Source: Telopea speciosissima (lineage: Eukaryota; Streptophyta; Magnoliopsida; Proteales; Proteaceae). Taken from it: 64,000 nucleotides of DNA. Of the stretch, positions 35,540 to 64,000 are shown piece by piece. The notes beneath the pieces were generated by a model. That model did not search any database. It had not been told where the DNA came from and saw only the letters and a list, made by a program, of their open reading frames with translations. Both the position numbers and the translations under genes were made by a program. Where the stretch lies: positions 52,619,878-52,683,877 of the forward strand of contig NC_057926.1 of NCBI RefSeq assembly GCF_018873765.1. The letters are read 5' to 3'. Numbering within the stretch: position 1 is the stretch's first letter; every line of letters starts with the position of its first letter.

Positions 35540-37422
35540 GAGCAATTCCATCTCTTTTTTATCCTCTTCTTTAAATAAAAGATGAAAAAACATTACATAT
35601 GTCATGTCCAGCCTATAAGATCATGTTCCTCAATTTGAGCCACATAGAGGGGCCATGTGGCACATCCAAATTCTTGGTTCGTTCCCCCATTTGCCATTCA
35701 CATATTCCTTGCTTTAATTGTTGCAACAGCTACAAGGACCATAGAGGTCATGAATCAGCTTGAATCAAACATCCCAGTTGAATTTTGTAGTTGTCACTTC
35801 CCTTACCTATGCTAGGTAGGTGCCCCTTCAAAGTCCTCTCTCACATTCTGGAGATTATCAACTCTGCTAATTTCCCATCTACAGAAGTTTTTCGCACTCG
35901 GAGCTTCATTGTAAAACCAAATGGAGGCATGGTTTCAAATATTGGTATTGAATCAGCCGTATCGGTTTTAGCCTAGATCGAAATGGTTCTTTTTAAGGCA
36001 AATTGGTTCAAAAAATAATAATTTTTTTCAATTGAAATCAAGGGCAAAATCATCCGATAAATCCCAATATGGAATACACTGAGATCGATACCGATATATT
36101 TGGCTAGTATGATACCTAATCAATGGTTTTTATGCATAGCCGAGGCCTTCATATACCCCGAATCAAAAGTTTTTGGAGTTGGGATTGGGAGGTTAGAACT
36201 GATTACCATCATGGAAACCTCCACTCCCTAATCAACAAAATTAACCTCAGCGCATTTCAACTTTAGTATTTTCTCTCTGATTGCCCAAATGGAAATAAAA
36301 ATGAAACCTAGTGTAACGAAATTAAAAACCTTGTTATGGTAATTAAAAATTTTCAAAAAAATATATTCTTCAGCTTGTTTTTTTTTTATTTTCCGATTTG
36401 AATCCAATTTGATGAGTTCATGAGTTTATTCTCATTAAGCGATCATTTCTCACACTATCACTAGTGAAGCAACAATCTTTCTCCTTGATCAATCTCCACC
36501 TTCCAAGCTATTGAGAAAATCTGATAGCATCACCAAGTGACGATCATTTTTTCCAGTCAGGATTTAACTTGATATCTTGATCTCGAATTATAACTACTCA
36601 ACTTGGCATTGATCAAGATCAAAACATTTGAGACGATGCTTCTTTGCAAAACCAGAATCCCTTTGACTTCCTGTAAACTTCTACCCCAAACTTGTCGATC
36701 CAACAGTGAAGGCTGAAGACACCAGCAAGGTCACTCTATTCATCTTCCCTCGGTTCCATACAAGATTCACCAATACAGGACAGTAACTTATTTTCCCTGC
36801 TGATATACCAAATAAGCAATTGCTTACTTTCTGGCTGAACAGTACTCACCTCTTTGGTCCATTTCACCAAACCACAGTTTTCTATGCATTACATTTCCCC
36901 CCCCCCCCCCAATAACTGAGTCTTGGGCATCCTTAACAATTGTATTAAAAAGAACATTCTTCTCCCTTGCAGCATCAGGCATCCCCTTATAAAGTGTGAA
37001 CATTTGAGGACCTAAATTCCAGATTTTAAGGGTTTCAGATGCTCACTCAGCCTGAATGTAATTAAGACATCCCTGATTCCTTGTCACAAGCAGCTTGGAT
37101 ACTTCGGAAAAGTTTTGACCTTCGTTTTCTAATATTTTATCTTTCTTTCCTCTTTCTTTTATCCCATGGGAAATACTCCCCATAGAAAACCAATGCAACC
37201 TTTGCTAATTCAAGCCAAAAACCATGTCTCTGAAAGTAGTAAAGAATGTTTGGAGTTTGAACATAGAAAAATAACACAAACCATTGCCCCTAACAATAAA
37301 CAGTATGAACTGCCAGCTTTCTTCTGGACCCTCTGATCTCAGGAGGTCCACACTGTTGTTGTCGAGAAAGGTACAACCCATCCTCAATAAAGACTTCTAA
37401 AGTTAAAAGTGGATTCAAAACC
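35540..37422. other. Region downstream of CBL, no gene
   Basis: It includes an inverted copy of the TCAAACCATG repeat family (about 35927-36128, starting CATGGTTTCAAATATTGG), a C14 tract at 36897-36910, and the presumed 3' UTR of the minus-strand CBL gene just left of 37423. No other coding sequence is supported. Confidence 0.5.
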
Positions 37423-52882
<15,460 letters not shown>

Positions 52883-52898
<16 letters not shown>

Positions 52899-52927
52899 GA
52901 TATTCTTCGCACATCAACACACTCCAT
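52883..52927 (-). promoter_or_regulatory. Overlapping upstream ORF on the CBL transcript
   Basis: Just downstream of the leader acceptor (ACCAACAG, exon from 52929) an ATG at 52927 opens [14 protein letters not shown] and stops at a TAG 16 bases inside the CBL coding sequence, in a different frame. If the leader splice 53745|52929 is right, this frame is extended upstream to an ATG at 53757 (MAGTD...). A third ATG at 52914 opens a frame ending at 52873 that also overlaps. Such overlapping uORFs normally lower main-ORF translation. Inferred from sequence only. Confidence 0.5.
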
Positions 52928-53744
52928 ATCTGTTGGTAAAAAAGAAAACATTGTTCAGATCACTCCAATCAACATATCACTCAAAATATAACATCCGTAA
53001 AATTGGTAAAAATGTCTATTAATGTTTCTGCAGACCCAAGCCCCAATGCAGGGATCATAGAACTGGAGAATGAATTAAAAAATTTATCTGTTACTGACAA
53101 TGAAACGCAAATGTTCATTCTTTTCTTTATAAAAAATGAAAATTTCCATTATTTCGGGCTCATAAGATTACCAGTTCTTGGCAGCTTTAGAGGTCATTTG
53201 ACTCCCTTCCATTCGTTCTGTGCAAAGACTTTTTTTCAGATTGCGCAAGGAGTAGCAAGTAAGAAAACAATTTCAGTCCCAGACAGAACCTGATGATGCG
53301 GATAATCACAAGTAATTTACAGCAGAATGCTGCACAAACAGTGATGCGCGAGTAAGATGGTCAATCAATCTTCCAAAGAAATAATATGAGGAAAAATATA
53401 GAATAGAATGATAATACGATTGAGATTTCAATTTGATAATCAATTACATTTTACAAAGGAGAAATCGCTTCTATCATCTGTTGATAGGTGTTTGATGTGC
53501 CGGTAATTGTGATTAAACGACTCAGATCTCTGATTGGGTGAACTTGATATACAGTACCTGAAACGTATATTCCTCTATTATTTCTTGATTTCTTCAATAA
53601 TTCCATTGTAGTTGTATAAAAAAGGAACAAAATTTCAACCTTTCAGTCGATTTGAAGGAAAACTAATCTAATCAAAAGAGAGAGAAAAAATAAAAAAAGA
53701 ACAGAAAAGAACCAGAAAAACATTCAAAATCAAATTGATCATAC

Positions 53745-53990
53745 CTGTGCCTGCCATCAATCACCGGAGAAAAATCACGCCAAGGTCATGGAGGTTAGAG
53801 AGAGAGATTCTGCCGCAATTAGGTTTTTTTTTGGGGGGACAAAAACAGAAAATATTTGCACTTTCTGATAGCTTTTGATTTGGATCGGAATTTTACTTTT
53901 TTTGGAGTTTGAAGTTTCAACAGAAGTGAGAATCCATGATGGATATGGAGTGGAAGAGGAAGGAAGACTCTCAATATTCTGCAACATCAT
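53745..53990 (-). promoter_or_regulatory. CBL 5' UTR exon and leader intron donor
   Basis: GGCAGGCACAG|GTATGATC (exon end 53745) is a strong donor that pairs with the acceptor ending at 52930, giving an 814-bp leader intron. The leader has CT-rich text (TCTCTCTCTAACC) and an in-leader ATG with a short frame (MTLA then stop, from 53789). The transcription start itself is not visible. Confidence 0.5.
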
Positions 53991-54005
53991 GTCTCGCTGT
54001 ATCTT

Positions 54006-54237
54006 TTTATTTTTTTATTTTTTTATTTTTTTATTCTAAATTTTGCAGGAAATAAAATAATAGCGATAATCATTCGGTAAAGGATATAATATAATATTAA
54101 CATGACGACGTTGATGGGTAAGTGGGTAACAGCATACATGTAACCATGCTTATCCTTTGGTCAGTTGGGGTTAGAATACGCATCTGTGCACAATACTCCC
54201 AAAATCAATTTCTTTCCCTTCTGTATCCAGGAATCGG
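54006..54237. other. CBL upstream region
   Basis: It begins with T-rich TTTTTTATTTTTTTATT repeats, then AT-rich DNA. It probably holds the CBL promoter. No clear motif cluster. Confidence 0.4.
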
Positions 54238-54596
54238 GGACAATTATCGTCTACGGTTCCTAACCGGTGCGGTTCCTTAATTCCTCTCACAAGAGGGGGT
54301 GGGATCCACCCGGGGCACCTGACCGAATAGTCTGCCCAGGTGGGGTCCACCCAGACCTTTACCCCCTGAGGTTTGCTGACTGGTAAGGTTGTGCAGTTTC
54401 TCTCATAGGAGGTGAAATCATTTCACCCCCTGACCGAATACACTGCCCGGGTGGGGTCCACCCTCCTTTTATTAGAGGCATTAGGGAACCGTACCGGGCA
54501 GGGGAACCGCAGGTGATAAAAATTCGGTCCACTCTCCTCTTGTGAGAGGAAATAGGGAATTGCACCGGTCAGGGAACCGTACAGGAAAAAAATTCC
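54238..54596. mobile_element. GC-rich fold-back element with likely 9-bp target duplication
   Basis: The left arm (GGACAATTATCGTCTACGGT, TCC.AACCGGTGC, ATTCCTCTCACAAGAGG) is inverse to the right arm (CCTCTTGTGAGAGGAAAT, GCACCGGTCAGGGAACCGTA, CAGGAAAAAAATTCC). Flanks AGGAATCGG (54229-54237) and AGGTATCGG (54597-54605) differ at one base of nine. Inside, a GTGGGGTCCACCC palindrome occurs twice (near 54339 and 54451), after TGACCGAATA. It is non-coding. The 9-bp flank suggests a Mutator-type MITE, tentatively. Confidence 0.75.
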
Positions 54597-54659
54597 AGGT
54601 ATCGGACAAGTTTACCCCTGTTTAAAAAGAAATGGATTTTTTTACATTTTTACCCTTGT

Positions 54660-54752
54660 CCATACTGATCCACCTCGGTTAGGAATCAGTATCGATTTCC
54701 ACCAATATTGATATGAATCAGCCGATACGATACCGATTCCTCAAACCATGTT
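54660..54752. repeat. TCAAACCATG dispersed repeat, copy 4
   Basis: CATACTGATCCACCTCGGTT at the left, GATACGATACCGATTCCTCA at the right, ending AAACCATG. Confidence 0.5.
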
Positions 54753-57690
54753 CTGTATAGGTCCAGTGTTCGAATCTACTCTAATTCTTGACCAGCACCA
54801 TATTTAAGGGTGTCACTTAGTTCAATTTTAGTATAAGAGCATCTGAATGACACCATTAGGAATTTGATACTTCTTTTAATTGCCCCTTGTATTATTTTCA
54901 AAATGTTTTTTATGATATATGGGTAAAAGGGCAAAGAAGTAAGATTACAAATTATTTGACAGTTTGACGGGGGATCTGGCTCTCCTTCAGCTGTGGTGGG
55001 AGCTAGAGGGTCCAGCCTAGCAAAAATACCCAAAAATAGGAGGATATGATCATTTCATAGGGGTCCACCTGTGAATTGACCAAAACCACCCTTGTTTTGC
55101 TGGGCTAAACCCTCCAGCTCCTGCCATGGTTGGAGGAGAACCAAATTGGCTTGACGGGGTGTAAATAAGAAAATCCTTATAAATGGTTTGATTTGACTCA
55201 TTGTAATTGACGAAAATCAAAATCAAATCAATTATTAGTCGATTTCAAGTACTCAAATCAAAACTGATTACTAATGGGTTTGAAACATAATTAGCAAAAA
55301 CGGACGATAAAAAAATGGAGTCTTACGGTGTGAGTTTTAAACAGTAAAAAATTGTAAATGGACGGTCAAATAAAATGGTCAAAAAATAGAGAACAATAAA
55401 AAACGAAAAATGGAATGATACAGGTTTTAAACGTCTATATTTCAAAAAACGAAATAAAAGCACTAATATGGGCAAACCATAGATCAGTTCCAACAAAATC
55501 CAGATGGAAAATTTGTAATTTCTCTTTCATAGACCATGAGTACGTTTTCCCTTCTTGAACCTCTGAGTCATTGATGGAGAACACAAATTGTTAAGAGTGA
55601 AAAAAAAATACAATATTAAACATTCTAATGGAAAAACCATGATTCGCTACACCTAAGTATTAGTGTTTGGGGTTTCTTCGCATAGAAATCGACTAGTAAG
55701 CATAACATTTGCTGTCAAAGAGAGCGATGCAGCCAAAACCTAGAATTCTGATATCGGATTTAATCAACAACCTAAACCCTTGTCAGAAACGAGAGAAAAA
55801 TAGTGAAGAAGGTTTTCGATAGAAAAAACGAGAGAGACGTGTGGAAAAGAAAATCCGGAGTGACCAGAGGATTCACCGGCCAATGAAGAGAGGGGGTTGG
55901 GAGTTGGGGGTTGGGCCGTTGGGGAAGATGGGGTATGTAAATTACGGTTTAATCCTTTATTAGAAATTCCGTTAAATTCTTGGTTTTATTCAATTTGTTT
56001 GTTTCTATATCCCACCGTGAATGTGATTTCACTGAATTATCCTATAAATTAATTTCCAAACACATCCCTTATTTTAGTTTTAAGAGGATAGTTGGTGTCT
56101 TGTTATGTTTAGATAAATAACAGACCCTTGTTACATTAATAATTTCCTTATAAATTGAGATATTTTTATTTGAAATATGCATGTTTCTAATTTTGGTATC
56201 AGTGCATTGACTTTGAGTTAAAGTCTTAAAAGTGATATCATAAAAAATGCAGCACTTCAAGTCATTTTTACATTGGTTAAAGAATTAGGCCGATCAGAGT
56301 TTGGGGAGAGAGAGAGAGAGAGATGATCACTTGAGTCCAAGATCTTAAAGAACGAGAAAAAAAGGGAACGTGTTTTAAACACATTTAAAACGGGAATGCT
56401 TACCGTTTGCCATTTTTTCCCGTATGTTTGGGAAACATATAGAAAATCGTGTTTAGAACGGTTAAAAACGGAAACACGTTTTTGCTGACAATGGTTTGAA
56501 ATCAACTATGATTATACGGTTTATTATCGTTTGTTTTTTTACTTTGTTATACGGTTTATAAGCATTTTAATCGGCTTAGTTATTCATTTTATTTTCTTTT
56601 TCAATAAAAAGAAGAGGAAAAAAAAACTATGGTACTTGCGAAAATAGAATAGTTTCAACTTTAGAGTTTATAGAGCCTAGAGTTTATCAACCTTGGCTTA
56701 ACTACCCATCTATGTGCAGTAGAGACCTCTTCCTTAGACCTCTCAACAACAAAAACAGAGTTAAAACTCTTCATAAGTCCATAGACATCATATAGTAAGT
56801 GAACATGTCCCAAGGCCATTATCTCACGTTTTCATGCATTAACCAATCTACCACCTCTTGACAATCCGTCCAAACTATAGCATGGGTCCACCCTTGCTCT
56901 TTTGCTTCTTAAAACCCCTGATATACTCCTCGTAATTTTGACTTTTACCAATTCTTTACATTGCATATGACAAACATGACACCCCTTCTAATATTTTTTT
57001 GATTGGTTATTTCTTGTATTCAATCTAATGATTAATATGTTTTAAACGGTTCAAAACCGAAATTGAATCAATTAATCCTTTTATAATACGTAAAAGAACT
57101 AAACCAATTAATAATTGGGTCGGTTTAATTTTGATAAACGATTTCGATTTGAATTTGACAATTGACACCCTTTGGCCCATTTTCCATTGTTTCATGGGCC
57201 TCAAATTTTCTTGATTCATGTGGGTTGTGGGATGTTATATGGGCCTAGGGTTTTACCCAATCTACCCAAAGTAGAGGGCACGGGCTCGTCGTTATAGAAA
57301 AATAATTATCAATAGGACAAGAGATCGTTATCTCATTGTGTAGCGATTACACCAGCGTGGGGCCAATAAGAACACATGCAGAGCATGTGATTGAATGGAA
57401 TTTTTTAATTCACTGGGGGCTAAACGGTATTTTCATACAGCCCTGTGTCTAGGTGCAAGAACCACCCGATCAGTTAGCATTCTATGACTTGAAAATATAC
57501 TATTTGAGAATTAGAGGTGCAAATTTAGCCTGAAGAACAGAAGAAGGCCGAGGATACCTAAGTCTCATTCAAATATTTCAGGGTCTGGGTTGAACTTTTG
57601 AACCCGCACGATGTTATATGGTTGGGAAATCCAAGTTTGTGGTCAGGTCAAGATGAGCTAAGGTTGAGCCCTCGGGTTAACCTCATCCAT
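54753..57690. other. Intergenic, no gene
   Basis: AT-rich, no supported gene. TTTAAACG-type words occur at 55300-55460 and 56340-56490. An (AG)n tract lies near 56308. The piece ending TTTGACAATTGACACCC (57172) looks like one end of a hAT-like element. 57300-57480 has GTGTCTAGGTGCAAGA, related to 16408 and 35507. Confidence 0.45.
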
Positions 57691-57900
57691 GATTTGAGGT
57701 ATTGGTATTAGATCGTCTGACAAAGGCGATTCGTAGCGGTATCACTAGCACCCGATCCCAATACCATTTGGTGAAACAGTATGGACTAGGGCTAAAACAG
57801 TCAAGAAAAATCTGATTTTTTAAGAAAACCAGGGACAAACCTGTCCAATACTGGCCAATTCATGCCTATCCATATTGGTATTGTATCGATTTTGAAAACA
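57691..57900. repeat. TCAAACCATG dispersed repeat, copy 5 (inverted)
   Basis: It opens CATGATTTGAGGTATTGGTA and continues with GGCGATTCGTAGCGGTATCA and CCGATCCCAATACC. Confidence 0.5.
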
Positions 57901-59163
57901 ACCTATACCTGATCCAATATTGTCCACTAAATCCATGAGCTCATCATCCCAATGCCTCTGGGTAAAATATTTTTGCGAAGGTCTAATCATTCTATGTAAA
58001 AGGTCAAAGTTTTGATTATTTTTGATCATTTGTTTGGTAAATTTTTGGATCCAAATGGATTGAGAGTGTAGAAACAGATGAATCCGGATCAGTTCCCCGT
58101 ATCTAAAGGTTTTACATATGATTTGGTGATGATAAATGTCTCTTAATGCTGCCATTAAGAATGTATAGAAAGGCATTTATGGGGGGGGGGGAAAAAAAAA
58201 ACCGACTGTCACGAAACCATATGTAAAGAGTTGTTACCCTTCATGTATAGTAGGGATGCAACCGGGCCGGGTTGGGTTGGGTTGGGTTTATGAAAATCCA
58301 ACCCGTTAACTCACTAATTGACAATAAACAAAAAAATCTTAATGATGGTAAGACCTTTAATAATTCACTAATTGACAATAAACAGGTCATAAAACTCCTG
58401 CAATCGTACAAATTGAATTCACATACTGTTTGTAAACATCCTGCTAATGAACATTATATCATAATTTAAACCTCAATAAAGACTAATCAACTTTGGAAAT
58501 GAAAAAACAGAAAACCATGGTGCAGGCAAACCTGGTGAAATACAAGACACCTTTTCTTCATTTTTGTTTTAACTTCAGCAGATACCAAAGTTCAATGTCA
58601 GTTCTCAGAGATGATAAAGAACACATTAGAAACGTATTTGAGTGACAACAAATCTTCTTCCTCCAGAAACTAGTGTAGGTCAGCCTACTTACAGGGCAGG
58701 CAAAAGAAGCATGAGAAAATAGTATATCCTTTTAGACTATGAAGATAAGATGGATCAAACAAATAAAGTCAACAGCCAAGAGCTTGCTTCTTATGTCCAA
58801 GTAAAAATTTTGTTTTGTGGTTCTGTAATCTTCGGTAGAAATTGACTTAGAAACATCAACTAAAGATAATCTGATAAGCATCAGGCAGCAACGAGAAATA
58901 TATCCACATAGAAAGGCCCATATTCATGCCGTAGAGTAGTCAAATATAGAACACTAAAGAAAACTGGGTCATCACACATACAACACAGATTCAAACCTAG
59001 GAAAAATACTGAGACTACCACGTAGACATTCTAGAAAGCAGAATTGCAAGTGAAGAGATAAGGGAAGTGGACCCTTATATAGATTCACCAAAATCAGCTA
59101 CTGCTTGGTCATGACAATACTTGACAGAAAGTATATGTAACTTGCAATGTAGCCTTCAGTGAA
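57901..59163. other. FKF1 3' flank, no further gene
   Basis: It includes a G11 tract (58181-58191) followed by an A run, a GGGTTGGGTTGGGTT block at 58270, and two copies of CACTAATTGACAATAAAC (near 58313 and 58367). The part next to 59164 should be the FKF1 3' UTR. Confidence 0.5.
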
Positions 59164-63646
<4,483 letters not shown>

Positions 63647-63826
63647 TCAAAAAGGTTCAGGCAACTAAAGCGAATAATGTGGAAGCACAGATAGTAAAAA
63701 TGCTCAGTTTAATGGAGAAATTTATGAGAATGCCAAGACTAGATTGTGCTTAGCATACGTGGTGGGCATTTCGGGATTTTAAATAAAAATGAGGGGTAAG
63801 GTGAGATAGTACCGGAATTTTTGAAT

Positions 63827-63836
63827 GACACGTGTC
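63827..63836. promoter_or_regulatory. Perfect palindromic G-box in the FKF1 promoter
   Basis: GACACGTGTC, a 10-bp palindrome around the CACGTG core, 262 bp upstream of the FKF1 start codon. G-boxes bind bZIP and bHLH factors, including light-signalling ones. Confidence 0.75.
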
Positions 63837-63839
63837 AGT

Positions 63840-63865
63840 AAATATCTTGAGGTCAATAAATATCT
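63840..63865 (+). promoter_or_regulatory. Two evening-element cores in the FKF1 promoter
   Basis: AAATATCT occurs at 63840-63847 and again at 63858-63865, 18 bp apart. Each lacks the first A of the 9-base evening element. They are 4 and 22 bp from the G-box. Confidence 0.65.
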
Positions 63866-63920
63866 CGGTGGGTTTGTATCGTCCACTACTAGGCGTTCAC
63901 GTCATCCCTTCGAATCAAGA

Positions 63921-63929
63921 AGATATTTT
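63921..63929 (-). promoter_or_regulatory. Full evening element in the FKF1 promoter
   Basis: AAAATATCT on the minus strand (same sense as the gene), 356 bp upstream of the start codon. This is the complete nine-base motif bound by CCA1/LHY/RVE clock factors and fits the evening-phased expression known for FKF1. Confidence 0.72.
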
Positions 63930-64000
63930 TGAGCTCCTTGGAAAGGACCAATGCGGAGCCTATATCTGATCTCTTTAACTTTGGTTTTTTTGTTGGGCGG

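Overview
This is a stretch of plant nuclear DNA. It is AT-rich, has long introns, and carries many transposon remnants between and inside four recognisable plant genes. All four gene families are land-plant specific or plant-type. The Au-like SINEs, the RTE-type LINEs with (TTG)n tails, and introns of up to 6 kb loaded with transposons fit a medium-to-large flowering-plant genome, perhaps a woody dicot, magnoliid or early-diverging eudicot. I cannot name the species from sequence alone.

Layout. 1-9054 has no gene I can support; it holds a decayed RTE LINE, an LTR fragment with a nested MITE, and diverged repeats. 9055-11514 (+) is an intact single-exon DYW-class PPR gene. 11515-18950 is intergenic, with SINE pieces, a clean non-autonomous hAT element (8-bp target duplication) and a decaying tandem repeat. 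18953-31558 (+) is a 16-exon dynamin-related GTPase of the DRP1 subfamily (611 aa when spliced). 31560-37420 is a transposon nest containing a 267-bp recent tandem duplication, a fold-back MITE and a row of GGG...CCC elements separated by TAATAATAA. One member of that row is a 1.46-kb Mutator-like element with 345-382 bp inverted repeats around host-like sequence. 37423-52898 (-) is an 8-exon calcineurin B-like Ca2+ sensor of the CBL2/CBL3 type (222 aa). Two of its introns exceed 6 kb and hold RTE, L1-type RNase H, Ty3/Gypsy, LTR and SINE remnants. 54000-59160 is intergenic and includes a GC-rich fold-back element. 59164-63565 (-) is a 2-exon FKF1/ADAGIO3 blue-light receptor gene (LOV, F-box, Kelch; 620 aa). 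Its promoter lies at the right edge and carries an evening element, two shorter evening-element cores and a perfect G-box.

The four genes do not form a pathway: organellar RNA editing, membrane fission and cell-plate traffic, vacuolar Ca2+ signalling, and photoperiodic timing. They are ordinary euchromatic neighbours. I reconstructed the three spliced genes by hand; every junction is GT...AG, exon lengths keep frame, and total lengths match the families. I see no prokaryote-like operon, CRISPR array, phage or novel enzyme system. The most interesting points are the DNA-element architecture (the GGG...CCC/TAATAATAA row with its gene-fragment-carrying MULE), the overlapping upstream ORFs on the CBL transcript, the FKF1 photo-cysteine codon split by the intron beside a clock-type promoter, and the unusual number of long poly-G/poly-C tracts.
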